DNA of 64,000 nt from Geminicoccaceae bacterium SCSIO 64248 (GCA_029814805.1 CP122393.1:4636501-4700500); one strand, 5' to 3'; shown: positions 8,553 through 17,802, counted from the stretch's first letter. Numbers and translations are program-made. The notes: generated by a model from the sequence alone, not told the origin.

Positions 8553-9638
8553 CTAAGTGGTGGAAGTCGCGGGGAAGACGATCCCCGCCTCCTCGGGTAT
8601 CCGGACCAGGACCGACGTCGCCTCGGGCACGGCGCGGCACTCGACGCGAAAGCGGCTCTGTCCGGCCCGGACCTGCAGGCTGTTGTGGGCGCCCAGGAAC
8701 GTCTTCTCCTCGACATCGACCGGGAAGACGTTCGTGCCGGGCTCCGCGGCGCCGTTGACGAGCTCGATCTGCTCGGGCCGCACGGAGACGTCGACGCGGT
8801 CGCCCTCGCCGAAGCGGCGCGGCGAGCGGGCGACGAGGCGCCGGTCCTCGTCCAGCGCGATCGTGATCCTGTCCTGCTCGGTGCCCAGCACCGTCCCGGA
8901 CAGGAAGTTGCTGCTGCCGATGAAGTCGGCGATGAACGGGTCCGCGGGCCGCTGGTAGATCGTGTGCGGGTCCGCCAGCTGGACTATGCGCCCCTGGTTC
9001 ATCACGGCGATGCGGTCGCTGAGCGCCAGGGCCTCGCTCTGGTCGTGCGTGACGTAGACCGTCGTGACACGGACCTGATTCTGTAGACGGCGCAGCCACG
9101 TCCTCGCCCGCTCGCGCAGCTTGGCGTCGAGATTGGACAGGGGCTCGTCGAGAAGAAGCAGGCCCGGCTGGTAGACGAGCGTGCGCGCCAGCGCGACGCG
9201 CTGCTGCTGGCCGCCCGACAGCGCGTGCGGGTAGCGGTCCGCGAACCGCGTCATCTCGACCAGCTCCAGCGACTCCTCGATCCGCCGGGCGCGTTCCGCC
9301 TTGGGTATCCTGCGCAGCTTCAGCGGGAACTCGAGGTTGTCCTTGACCGTCATGTGCGGCCACAGCGCGTAGGACTGGAAGACGAGGCCGATTTCGCGCT
9401 GCTCCGGCGGCACGAAGACGCCGCTGTCGCTGTCGAAAAAATCGCGGCCGCCCAGCGCGATCCGGCCGGCATCCGGGCGGTCCAGCCCGGCGATCGCGGC
9501 CAGCGTCGTCGACTTGCCGCAGCCGCTGGGTCCCAGGAGGGTCAGGAATTCGCCGTCCCGCACCACGAAGTCGATGCCGTCCACGGCACGGAAGTCGCCG
9601 AAGGTACGCACCAGGCCGCTGACCACGAGCTCAGCCAT
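8553..9638 (-). CDS. ABC importer ATP-binding subunit (FbpC/PotA type)
   Basis: Cytoplasmic ATPase of 361 aa energising the importer encoded upstream. Walker A is GPSGCGKST at residues 36-44; the Q-loop (LVFQSYALWPHMTV), signature LSGGQQQR, Walker B LLLLDEP and the H-loop VTHDQSEA follow in order. The C-terminal third holds the TOBE-type regulatory domain found in FbpC, PotA and MalK. It overlaps the permease gene by 8 bp and is followed after 31 bp by the CoA-transferase gene, so transport and metabolism share a transcript. Confidence 0.93.
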   Translation of the reverse strand: MAELVVSGLVRTFGDFRAVDGIDFVVRDGEFLTLLGPSGCGKSTTLAAIAGLDRPDAGRIALGGRDFFDSDSGVFVPPEQREIGLVFQSYALWPHMTVKDNLEFPLKLRRIPKAERARRIEESLELVEMTRFADRYPHALSGGQQQRVALARTLVYQPGLLLLDEPLSNLDAKLRERARTWLRRLQNQVRVTTVYVTHDQSEALALSDRIAVMNQGRIVQLADPHTIYQRPADPFIADFIGSSNFLSGTVLGTEQDRITIALDEDRRLVARSPRRFGEGDRVDVSVRPEQIELVNGAAEPGTNVFPVDVEEKTFLGAHNSLQVRAGQSRFRVECRAVPEATSVLVRIPEEAGIVFPATSTT

Positions 9639-11355
9639 AGATCTTCACTCCGAGCAGCTTGCGCGCCGTGTAGACGAAGACGACGGTGATCAGGATCTGG
9701 ATCGAGGCGAGCGCGGATACCGGGCCGTTGTCGCCGTTGATCCAGAACTGGAGCATCGTCGTGCCGATCACTTCGCTGCCCGGCGCGAACAGGAAGACGG
9801 CCGTGACGTACTCCTTCAGGAAATGGATGAAGAGCAGGGCGAAGCAGGAGAACAGGGCGGGGCTGAGCAGAGGCAGGACGATCGATCGCGACGTCCGCCA
9901 CCAGTCCGCGCCGACGGTGCGGGCGCTGCGGTCGAGGTCGGCCCCCAATTGCGCGAGGGCCGGGGAGATCGCGCCGAAGCCCGTCGGCAGGTAGCGCATG
10001 ATGTAGGCGATCATCAGCAGCCAGATCGTGTTGCGCAGCCAGCCGAGCGGCGGAAACAGGCCCATGGCGTAGAAGATGCCGATGCCGGCGATGAAGCCTG
10101 GGATCGCGCGCGGCAGGACCGCCAGATATTCGAGCTGGCGCCGCCAGGGAAAGGCGGAGCGGTTGGCGACGATGGCGATCATCGCGATCAGGACGGTGCC
10201 GACCAGGCTGCCGATGCCGGCGATCGCGATCGTGTTCCATATCGACCGGGCATAGACCGGATAGGCGGCGATGACCTCGTAGTTCGCCAGCGTGAACAGG
10301 TTCCAGATCGGCATCAGGGGCGACAGCAGCACGGTGAACGAGCGCAGGATCAGCCCGCCTAGGATGACGACGATGCCGAAGACCACGTAGATCATCAGGC
10401 CCGCGAAGGCGACCCACTTCCAGGGGCCGAGCGCGAAGCGGCGCGGGCGCGATGCCTTGCCCCCGACCGTGACGAAGCGTCCGCTGTCGCGCATCAGCCG
10501 GCCCTGGAGCGCCATCAGCCCGATGACGAGCGCCAGCATGACGAAGGAGGCCGCGGCGACCAGGCTGTAGTCGGGCGTCGATTGGCCGAACACCTCATGG
10601 TAGAGATAGGTGGTGAACAGCTCGATCTGGACCGGCCCGCCGAAGACCAGGGGGATCGAGAGCATCTCGATCGCGATCACGAAGTTCATGATCGTGCCGT
10701 AGATGATGGCCGGCCGCATCAGCGGCAGGGTCACCGACACGAGGATGCGCCACGGGTTGGCGCCGACGCTCCTGGCGGCGTCCTCGAGCGACGGATCGGC
10801 CGTCCGAGCCGAGACGATGCAATAGAGATAGGCGAGCGGCGCCTGCGCGATGCCGGCGACGACGCCCATGCCGGTCACGGTGTAGAGGTTCCAGGGCTCG
10901 ACGCCGACCAGGCCCTTGACGAACAGCGTCACGTAGCCGGACGGGCCGTACATGGTGAACCAGCCGAACGCCAGGACGAGATGCGACAGGAACAAAGGCC
11001 AGAGCAGCATCTCGCCGAAGAACGCGCGACCGGGCAGGTCGGTCCGGCCGATCAGGATCGCGCTGATCACGCCCAGCACCTGCGCGACGACGGTCGCAAG
11101 CACCGCGAAATAGGCGGTGTTCAGCATGATGCCGCCGAAGCGCGGCGTGCTCGCCAAGCGTGCGAAGTTGCCGATCGAGAAGGCGGCTTCGGCATCGTAG
11201 AGCGGCCGGTCGAGGAAGGCCTGGTAGAGCACGGGGAGGAGCGGCAGAACCACCAGGCCCAGGGTGATGAGCGCGACCAGCGACTGGATCGCCAGCCCGC
11301 GGTCGAAGCGGAATCCTGATGCGGGCCGGGCTGTCGGGAGGGCGCCTGTAGCCAT
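9631..11355 (-). CDS. ABC importer permease, FbpB-like double domain
   Basis: Inner-membrane permease of 574 aa with two tandem BPD-type transport domains, as in ferric-iron and related Fbp importers. The first EAA-like loop is DAARSVGANPWRILVSVTLP (around residues 190-210) and the second is RSARTVGADWWRTSRSIVLP (around residues 465-485). Both halves carry about six hydrophobic helices. The gene starts 80 bp after the binding-protein gene and overlaps the ATPase gene. In this context (CoA-transferase and lyases downstream) an organic acid is a better substrate guess than iron. Confidence 0.92.
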   Translation of the reverse strand: MATGALPTARPASGFRFDRGLAIQSLVALITLGLVVLPLLPVLYQAFLDRPLYDAEAAFSIGNFARLASTPRFGGIMLNTAYFAVLATVVAQVLGVISAILIGRTDLPGRAFFGEMLLWPLFLSHLVLAFGWFTMYGPSGYVTLFVKGLVGVEPWNLYTVTGMGVVAGIAQAPLAYLYCIVSARTADPSLEDAARSVGANPWRILVSVTLPLMRPAIIYGTIMNFVIAIEMLSIPLVFGGPVQIELFTTYLYHEVFGQSTPDYSLVAAASFVMLALVIGLMALQGRLMRDSGRFVTVGGKASRPRRFALGPWKWVAFAGLMIYVVFGIVVILGGLILRSFTVLLSPLMPIWNLFTLANYEVIAAYPVYARSIWNTIAIAGIGSLVGTVLIAMIAIVANRSAFPWRRQLEYLAVLPRAIPGFIAGIGIFYAMGLFPPLGWLRNTIWLLMIAYIMRYLPTGFGAISPALAQLGADLDRSARTVGADWWRTSRSIVLPLLSPALFSCFALLFIHFLKEYVTAVFLFAPGSEVIGTTMLQFWINGDNGPVSALASIQILITVVFVYTARKLLGVKIYG

Positions 11356-11435
11356 CGAAGCGTATCCGAACGTCGTTGCGAAAGCCGTGCGGGCAACCGC
11401 ACGCCGCGATTTCGGCGCGGGCTGCCGGCCCGTGC

Positions 11436-12554
11436 CTATTTCTGCTGGTACGCTTCGCGCCAGCGCTCGACGAAGCTGTCGAGGTCGGCAACCAGGGCGG
11501 GGTCGTAGTCGATCAGGAGGATGTTGTCCTCGCCGATCTCCTCCTTGATCGAGTCATAGGTGTAGAACGCGACGTCCTCCTTCTTCACGCCCTCGCGATA
11601 GGGCGTGAGGCCGCCGACACCGAAGGCCGTCTGTCCGGCATGCGAGAGGATGTAGTCCAGCATCAGCTTGGCGGCGTTCGGGCTGCCGGCCTCCTTCGGG
11701 ATCGCCATCTCGCGCATGAACAAGGGCGTGCCGTCGTCGATGAAGTTCCAGCCCATGATCTGGGCGTTGGTCGGATCGTTCAGCTTCGGGAAGAAGACGA
11801 TGCCCGAGATGAAGTAGCCGACCGAATATTCACCCGACGCGATCTTGGCCAGCATCGGGCCGGACGAGACCTCGGTCCGACTGAGCGGTCCGAGCGTGTC
11901 CAGCTGATCCCATGCGGCGTCGCCGTGCTCGCGCAGATAGACGAGGTCGATCGCCTGGCCGAACGAGGTCTGCGCCGAGTTGTAGGTCGTGAGCTTGGTG
12001 TCGAAGACGCCGGGGTTCTCGTTCACGATGCGCACGAGATCGCCGATGCCCTTGGGCTGCATCTCCTCCGGCACGGTCAGCTTGTTGTAGACCATGATCA
12101 TGGGATCGGTCGAAACCGTGTAGAGATTGGGCTGGAGCTTGCTCCAGTCCGGCAGCTGATCCGCTTCGGGCGACCCGTAGTCGAGGGCGTGACCGCCGTT
12201 CATGAAGTTCAGCCAGCCGTCCATCGTGGCGCTGATCATCAGGTCGGTGGTCTCGGCGCCCGAGCTCGTTTCGGCGTAGTAGCGGGTGAACACCTCGTCG
12301 CTGTCGAGGTCGAGCGTGCTGACCTCGATCCAGGGATAGAGCGCATTGAAGCCCTCGATCACCGGCTGCCAGTTGTACTGCGCCATGTTCGAGTAGATCA
12401 GCAGGCCGCCCTCGTTCTTCGAGGCCTCGACGATGTCGCCGTAGGTCTCGGGATAGTACGAGGGCAGCTCCTGGGCCGAGACGGCGGAGCCGATGCCCAT
12501 GGCCAGCGGCACGGTGAGCGCAGCCGGGATCGCAAGTCGCAGACGTCGGGTCAT
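11436..12554 (-). CDS. ABC importer periplasmic binding protein (Fbp-like family 1)
   Basis: Secreted solute-binding protein of 372 aa. It opens with Arg-rich MTRRLR and a hydrophobic signal ending in AVSAQ, followed by a mature domain with the LLIYSNMAQ strand seen in Fbp-type proteins. An alternative ATG two codons earlier (12560) has a similar ribosome site. It is the first gene of the leftward operon and faces the LysR gene across a 258-bp intergenic region. The conserved tyrosine pair used by iron-binding relatives is not evident to me, which fits a non-iron ligand, though this needs alignment. Confidence 0.9.
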   Translation of the reverse strand: MTRRLRLAIPAALTVPLAMGIGSAVSAQELPSYYPETYGDIVEASKNEGGLLIYSNMAQYNWQPVIEGFNALYPWIEVSTLDLDSDEVFTRYYAETSSGAETTDLMISATMDGWLNFMNGGHALDYGSPEADQLPDWSKLQPNLYTVSTDPMIMVYNKLTVPEEMQPKGIGDLVRIVNENPGVFDTKLTTYNSAQTSFGQAIDLVYLREHGDAAWDQLDTLGPLSRTEVSSGPMLAKIASGEYSVGYFISGIVFFPKLNDPTNAQIMGWNFIDDGTPLFMREMAIPKEAGSPNAAKLMLDYILSHAGQTAFGVGGLTPYREGVKKEDVAFYTYDSIKEEIGEDNILLIDYDPALVADLDSFVERWREAYQQK

Positions 12555-12758
12555 GTGCATCCGCCTTCCCTGTTGCCGCAGAGCGTCCCTTGCGCCGGCC
12601 ATGCCGGTGCTGCTTCGCCGTGCGAGACGTTGGTTCTTCCGGGCGTGGCTTGAGCCGCCGCCTCGTTGTGGTCGTCCCCGGCCAGCTCCTGCTGGAGCCC
12701 GTGTCCGGCTTCGGCCGATGGACGCGATCGCCGGACTATGGCGGACCGCCGGATCGCA

Positions 12759-12775
12759 CGAAAAAGACTTTTTCG
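12759..12775. promoter_or_regulatory. Palindrome in the LysR / importer divergent promoter region
   Basis: A 17-bp perfect inverted repeat, CGAAAAAG-A-CTTTTTCG, with two further matching pairs outside one mismatch. It lies 37 bp upstream of the LysR start and within the 258-bp gap between the divergent genes. AT-rich dyads of this size in such positions are typical LysR recognition sites. Binding by the adjacent regulator is inferred. Confidence 0.5.
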
Positions 12776-12812
12776 CGCTATCATCCATGCCGGTGCAGCA
12801 TGGAAGCTCGCG

Positions 12813-13778
12813 TTGGACGTACGACAGTTCCGCTATTTCGTGACGGTGGTCGAGCTCGGCAGCTTTTCGGCGGCCGCCCGGTATCTCGGCATTGCCCAGC
12901 CGGCGCTCAGCCGACATGTCCGCAGCCTGGAGGAGCGCTTGGGAGCGGTGCTCCTGCGTCGCGACGTGCGCGGCGTGCAGGCGACCGAGCATGGCGAGCG
13001 GCTGCTGCACCATGCGAGCGCGATCCTGCGCCAGTTCGACATGACGAACGACGTCGTGGCCGGCAACGAGGACACGGTCAGCGGCCGTTGCGTGGTCGGC
13101 CTGCCGACATCCGTCAACGCCGTGCTTGCCCAGCCGCTCATCCGCGCGTCGCTGGCGCGGCTGCCGTCGGTCCAGCTTCATGTCATCGAATCGTTGAGCG
13201 GCTTCCTGCAGGAGTGGGTCGAGGCCGGCAGGCTCGACATCTGCGTCCTCTACGATGCGCGGCCCGGCCGGGCCCTGGACCTCGACGCGTTGCTGGTCGA
13301 GAACCTGTGCCTCGTCGGACGGACGGGCAGCTTTCACGACGCGGCGCAAGACGTGCGCTTCCAGGACATCGCGCACTATCCTCTCGCCATGCCCGGCGCG
13401 CCTCACTCGTTGCGGCGCCTGCTCGAGACGATGGCGCTGAGCCACGGCCTGTGCCTCAACGTCGTCGTCGAGGTGGATTCCCTGGCGGTGATGAAGGCGA
13501 TCACCGAGCACGACGGCGTCTTCACGCTCCTGCCCAAGGGCGCCGTGTTCAGCGAGGTCGCGGCCGGTCGCCTCGAGGCACGCCTGATCACCGCGCCGAT
13601 CGTCAGCCGCTCGGTGTCGATCGCGACATCGGCCATACGCGGGCGAACCCAGGCCTGCGAGGCGGTCAAGCGCCTCATCTTCGAAATCGCGAAGGAGCTT
13701 ACGCGGACAGGCGTCTGGGATCCGGAGGGCACGCTGACGGGAACGGCACGGCATGCCGGAGCCGGTGCGTCCCGCTAG
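12813..13778 (+). CDS. LysR-family transcriptional regulator
   Basis: DNA-binding regulator of 321 aa, divergent from the importer / CoA-transferase / lyase operon and therefore its probable controller. From the TTG start the protein begins LDVRQFRYFVTVVE, the usual LysR opening. The winged HTH follows (GSFSAAARYLGIAQPALSRHVRSLEE), then a substrate-binding domain. The TTG at 12813 was preferred to upstream codons because GGAAG lies 7 bp before it and the protein then starts where family members do. The ligand is probably the imported acid or its CoA ester, by analogy with other divergent LysR pairs. Confidence 0.9.
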   Translation: MDVRQFRYFVTVVELGSFSAAARYLGIAQPALSRHVRSLEERLGAVLLRRDVRGVQATEHGERLLHHASAILRQFDMTNDVVAGNEDTVSGRCVVGLPTSVNAVLAQPLIRASLARLPSVQLHVIESLSGFLQEWVEAGRLDICVLYDARPGRALDLDALLVENLCLVGRTGSFHDAAQDVRFQDIAHYPLAMPGAPHSLRRLLETMALSHGLCLNVVVEVDSLAVMKAITEHDGVFTLLPKGAVFSEVAAGRLEARLITAPIVSRSVSIATSAIRGRTQACEAVKRLIFEIAKELTRTGVWDPEGTLTGTARHAGAGASR

Positions 13779-13804
13779 GGCGAATTCGGGCGGGGCATGA
13801 CGAA

Positions 13805-13829
13805 GCGGGGGCGACCGGCGCGCCCCCGC
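13805..13829. terminator. GC-rich hairpin between convergent genes
   Basis: Nine-base arms GCGGGGGCG and CGCCCCCGC with a 7-base loop, lying between the end of the LysR gene and the end of the convergent NHL gene. The position fits a bidirectional terminator, but there is no T-run, so it may act only with Rho or as a boundary. Confidence 0.5.
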
Positions 13830-13843
13830 TCGTCGTCACGCGC

Positions 13844-15169
13844 CTACTGCGCGCTCGGCCACGCCACGCCGGCGACCGGCCCGGCGACCGGGCCGACGCC
13901 CTTGTGCACGAATTTCTGCACGCGTTTGCCGGTGTAGGTCTCGGTCGTGTAGATGTTGCCCTGCGAATCCACCGCGATGCTGTGCACGCCCAGGAACATG
14001 CCGGCCTGCCGGCCGCCATAGCCGAAATTGTAGAGCTCCTCCATGCTCTGCCGGTCGAACACGCGGACATGCTCGTTGACGCCGTCGGCGACGTAGAGAT
14101 AGCGCTGCTCGGGATCGGCCGAGAAATCGATGTCCCAGACGGAGCCGTCGGCCAGGGTCTGGGTGGCGACGAACACCTCCTTCACGAAGGTGCCGTCGGT
14201 CCGGAAGATCTGGATGCGGTCGTTCGGCCGGTCGCAGACATAGACGAGATTGTCGTTCGACACGTTCGCGCAATGGACGGGATTGCGGAACTGCTGCGCG
14301 ATCGGGGCGGACGGGTCGTAGGGCGGCAGGACCTCGTCGGTCGGCGGCTTGCCGTAGGCGCCCCACTGGCGCTTGATCTCGCCGCTGTCCATGTCGACCA
14401 CGGCGACGCGGTGGTTGAGATAACCGTCCGCCAGGTAAGCCTCGTTGACCTCCTCATCGAGATCGATCTTGGCGACGCGGCCGAAATTCTCCATGTCCAT
14501 GCTGTCGGCGGCGAATTTCGGCGCGTCCGATGCCCCGGAGCTGGGCACGCCCGCGCCCGGCGCCGTGCCCGCGTAGCCGGCCATCGGATCCTGCGTTGGC
14601 GCCGTCGCCTCGACCTGGCGCGCGTTCGAGCGGCCCCACTGCGCGACAAACTTGCCGTCGCGGGTGAACTTCAGCACGTGCGAATCGCTGGCGCCGTTTC
14701 CGCCGATATAGACGAAGCCCTCGGCATCGACGGCGATGCCATGATTGGAGGCCGGCCATTCGTATTCGCGCGTGGGCGAGGGGCCACCCCAGGCGTTGAC
14801 GAGATTACCTTCCTGGTCGAACTCCATGACCGGCGGCGAGGGGTTGCAGCACTCGCCGACGAGCTGTCCGGCACGCTCGCCCGAGATCGGGACCGCCAGC
14901 TCGGTATTGTCCAATGCGGCGGGATCCCAGCCGCGATGGATGATCCAGACGTGATCCCGATTGTCGACGGCGACGCCGATCGTCTGTCCGAGCACCCAGT
15001 TGTTGGGCATCGGCTTCGGCCAGAACGGATCGACCTCGAAGCGCGGGGCTTCACGTTCGCTTTGGGCGATTGCATTGCTCAACGTGAGCTGTCCGGCGCC
15101 GAGGGTTGCGAACAGCGCAAGGAAGCTCGCTCCGACAAGCGCGTTGCGTTTCGAAAAAGACCGTTTCAT
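13844..15169 (-). CDS. Secreted NHL-repeat six-bladed beta-propeller protein
   Basis: A 441-aa exported protein with a signal sequence (MKRSFSKRN, hydrophobic core, ending near SNAIAQ). The body contains several NHL-type blades of the form GIAVDAEGFVYIGG, VYVCDRPNDRIQIF and SIAVDSQGNIYTTE. The overall pattern resembles the peptidyl-alpha-hydroxyglycine lyase-like propeller family, but catalytic assignment cannot be made here. A CC pair (GECCNPSP) and other single cysteines may form disulfides. The start at 15169 has a strong AGGAGG site just upstream; a longer frame begins 11 codons earlier. It is divergent from the HupE-like gene, with 96 bp between starts. Confidence 0.8.
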   Translation of the reverse strand: MKRSFSKRNALVGASFLALFATLGAGQLTLSNAIAQSEREAPRFEVDPFWPKPMPNNWVLGQTIGVAVDNRDHVWIIHRGWDPAALDNTELAVPISGERAGQLVGECCNPSPPVMEFDQEGNLVNAWGGPSPTREYEWPASNHGIAVDAEGFVYIGGNGASDSHVLKFTRDGKFVAQWGRSNARQVEATAPTQDPMAGYAGTAPGAGVPSSGASDAPKFAADSMDMENFGRVAKIDLDEEVNEAYLADGYLNHRVAVVDMDSGEIKRQWGAYGKPPTDEVLPPYDPSAPIAQQFRNPVHCANVSNDNLVYVCDRPNDRIQIFRTDGTFVKEVFVATQTLADGSVWDIDFSADPEQRYLYVADGVNEHVRVFDRQSMEELYNFGYGGRQAGMFLGVHSIAVDSQGNIYTTETYTGKRVQKFVHKGVGPVAGPVAGVAWPSAQ

Positions 15170-15265
15170 CCTGCCTCCTTGCCATCGCCGTGGCGGCCGC
15201 AAGTGTGCGGCTCTTGAGAAGAAGAACAGAGGGTTACATAGCCCTCGCGTCTGTGTCGAGGATCA

Positions 15266-16606
15266 ATGCTCAACCTTCGCTTGTTTTTCCGGACGATCGT
15301 CGTCGCCCTGGCGTTGCTTGCGTGGCCTGGAACGGCCCCGGCTCACGAGGTTCCGAACGAGACGACGGTCCTTACCTTCCTCAAGCCGGAAGGCACGACC
15401 CTCAAGCTGCTGCTGCGCGCGCCGATGGATGCGCTCCGCGACGTCGACGTCCCCGTGCGGGAAGACGGCTTTCTCGACCTGCCGCGGGTCGAGACGCCGC
15501 TTCGCCATGCGGCGCAGCTGTGGATCACCGACTTCGTCAAGCTCTACGAGGACGGCGCGCCGCTGCCGCAGCCCCGCCTCGTCAACGCCCGCGTCTCGCT
15601 GCCTTCCGACCGCTCGTTCACGAGCTACGACCAGGCGTTGGCCCACATTCGCGGCGCCCCTCTCGCCGAGGAGACCGAAATCTACTGGCAGCAGGGCCTG
15701 CTCGACATCGAATACGAGTACCCCATCGCCTCGGAAGCCTCCCGGTTCTCGATCGAGCCGGGACTCACGCGGCTGGGCGTGCAGGTCAACGTCACGCTGC
15801 GCTTCCTGCACCCGGACGGCGCGGAGCGTGCGTTCGACGTCCATGCCGATGTCGGCCGGGTCGAGCTGGACCCGAGTTGGTGGCAGGCCTTCTACCTCTT
15901 CGCCAAGGAAGGATTCTTCCATATCCTGGACGGCATCGACCACCTGCTCTTCCTCTTCGCCTTGGTGATCCCGTTCCAGAAGCTCCGGCCGCTGGTCGTG
16001 ATCGTCACCTCGTTCACCGTCGCGCACTCGATCACCCTGGCCGCCTCGGCGTTCGGGCTGGCGCCCGGCGCGTTGTGGTTTCCCTATCTCATCGAGACGC
16101 TGATCGCGGCGTCGATCGTGTATATGGGCCTGGAGAACATCGTCGGCGCCAACATCGAGCGACGATGGTGGCTCACCTTCGCGTTCGGCCTGGTGCACGG
16201 GTTCGGCTTCTCCTTCCTCCTGGGAGAACGGCTCCAGTTCGCCGGATCGCACCTCGTCACGTCGCTGCTGGCGTTCAACATCGGGGTGGAACTGGGCCAG
16301 CTTCTCGTCCTCGCCATCGCCATCCCGGCGCTCACGCTGCTGTTCCGGTACGTGCTGCCCAAGCGGATCGGCACGATCATCCTCTCGGCGCTGGTCACGC
16401 ATACGGCCTGGCACTGGATGACCGAGCGCGGCGCCGAACTGACGTCGTTTCCGTGGCCCACGCTCGACGCGGTCGCGCTTTCGGCCGCGCTCTGGTGGGC
16501 GATGGCCGCCGTTGCGGTCGCCGCGCTCTTGTGGCTTTTCTCGGGCCTTGTCCGTCGGTGGAACGGCGTCGACCCGACGCCGGTGGCGTCGGACCGATCC
16601 GCATAG
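15266..16606 (+). CDS. HupE/UreJ-family membrane protein with periplasmic N-domain
   Basis: A 446-aa protein with a cleavable signal (ending TAPAHE), an extracytoplasmic domain of about 190 residues, then six or seven membrane helices. The helical part carries the family signature GFFHILDGIDHLLFLFALV (around residues 213-231), AHSITL, GLVHGFGFSF and FNIGVELGQ. Histidines in these motifs suggest metal handling; HupE is linked to nickel in hydrogenase and urease loci. No hydrogenase or urease genes lie nearby, so the transported species is unknown. Confidence 0.82.
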   Translation: MLNLRLFFRTIVVALALLAWPGTAPAHEVPNETTVLTFLKPEGTTLKLLLRAPMDALRDVDVPVREDGFLDLPRVETPLRHAAQLWITDFVKLYEDGAPLPQPRLVNARVSLPSDRSFTSYDQALAHIRGAPLAEETEIYWQQGLLDIEYEYPIASEASRFSIEPGLTRLGVQVNVTLRFLHPDGAERAFDVHADVGRVELDPSWWQAFYLFAKEGFFHILDGIDHLLFLFALVIPFQKLRPLVVIVTSFTVAHSITLAASAFGLAPGALWFPYLIETLIAASIVYMGLENIVGANIERRWWLTFAFGLVHGFGFSFLLGERLQFAGSHLVTSLLAFNIGVELGQLLVLAIAIPALTLLFRYVLPKRIGTIILSALVTHTAWHWMTERGAELTSFPWPTLDAVALSAALWWAMAAVAVAALLWLFSGLVRRWNGVDPTPVASDRSA

Positions 16607-16678
16607 CCCCATGCCGGGCGGCGGCGGGAACGGGGTCATGGCCGCGAATGCATTCCCAAATACTCGGGCCGCCCAACG

Positions 16679-16743
16679 TTGACCTTGTGGTCTCGTGAAT
16701 TATAGGACTTACTCAGGATGAAGCGTGGCTGCAGTGCACTGCA
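16679..16743 (+). promoter_or_regulatory. Promoter and palindrome upstream of the rightward TRAP operon
   Basis: A sigma70-like promoter is visible: TTGACC (16679-16684), 16-bp spacer, TATAGG (16701-16706). Just downstream, 16730-16743 is a perfect 14-bp palindrome TGCAGTGCACTGCA, where a bound repressor would block elongation. The TRAP binding-protein gene starts at 16804. No regulator gene adjoins this operon. Confidence 0.45.
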
Positions 16744-16803
16744 ATAACAACAGCGGTCTTCGGAGGCATGTCCTGTCGGAGGCACGCAAGGAAAATAAAG
16801 ATA

Positions 16804-17802
16804 ATGATCAAGCGCACCTTCATGCCGGGATTTGTGGTGGCTTGCCTTGCGGGTGTCGCGTTCGGCGCCGTTGAGGCCAGGGCCGACATCACCCTGATCG
16901 GGGCAAGCCAGTTCGACGAGAACCACGTCTACACGCGGACCATGCGCAAGTTCGAGGAGCTCGTGTCGGCCTGCTACACGGACGAGCCCATCACCTGGGA
17001 GATGCACCTCAACTCCGAGCTCGGCCTCGAGAAGGACTACGTCGCGTACATGAACCAGGGCCTGTCGGTCGACTACGCGGTGGCCTCGCCCGCGCACATG
17101 TCGACCTTCTCGCGCATGGCGCCCTTGATGGACATGCCCTTCCTGTTCCGCGACGAGGATCACTGGCGCAAGGTCCTCGAGACCGATGCGCTGCAGCCGG
17201 TCGCCGACGACATCCTCGAGACGGCCGACATAAGGCTGCTCGGCTATGGGGGCGGCGGCACACGCAACATCTTCGCGACCGTACCGATCACGAACATGCA
17301 AGAGCTCGCGGGCCTGCCCATCCGGATGCAGGGCGCGCCGATCTGGACGAGCGTCTTCAACGCCCTGGGCGCGGCGCCGACCGTGATCGCCTACAACGAG
17401 GTCTATAACGGCATCCAGACCGGCGTCATCAAGGCAGGCGAGAACGAGGCCGCCGGCGTGGAGCAGATGAAGTTCTACGAGGTCGGGCCGCATCTCTCGC
17501 TGACCCAGCACGCGATCACGATCCGCCCCTTGTTCATCTCCAACAAGATCTACCAGACCCTGCCCGAGAAGCTGCAGCGGTGCATGGACGAGGCCGGCCC
17601 GGAAGCCGGACGGTTCGGGCGCGAGGCCGAGAGCGGCGAGGATGCCCAGAAGCTCCAGGCGATGGTCGACAAGGGCTGGCTGACGACGCATGAGTTCACC
17701 GAGCGGGACAAGATGATCGAGGCGGCGGCGCCCGTGCTCGAATCGTATGCCGAGGAACTCGGTGCGCTGGAGGTCCTGAAGGCCGTGCAGGACATTCGGT
17801 AA
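16804..17802 (+). CDS. TRAP transporter substrate-binding protein (DctP family)
   Basis: Periplasmic ligand receptor of 332 aa for a TRAP importer. The signal peptide runs MIKRTFMPGF to about EARA; the mature chain has the DctP pattern including GGTRNIF, the PIRMQGAPIW segment with the conserved Arg that normally salt-bridges the ligand carboxylate, and the YNEVYNGIQTGVI block. ATG at 16804 was chosen because the signal peptide begins there; a longer frame at 16768 adds 12 charged residues. The binding of an organic acid is a family expectation. Confidence 0.9.
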   Translation: MIKRTFMPGFVVACLAGVAFGAVEARADITLIGASQFDENHVYTRTMRKFEELVSACYTDEPITWEMHLNSELGLEKDYVAYMNQGLSVDYAVASPAHMSTFSRMAPLMDMPFLFRDEDHWRKVLETDALQPVADDILETADIRLLGYGGGGTRNIFATVPITNMQELAGLPIRMQGAPIWTSVFNALGAAPTVIAYNEVYNGIQTGVIKAGENEAAGVEQMKFYEVGPHLSLTQHAITIRPLFISNKIYQTLPEKLQRCMDEAGPEAGRFGREAESGEDAQKLQAMVDKGWLTTHEFTERDKMIEAAAPVLESYAEELGALEVLKAVQDIR

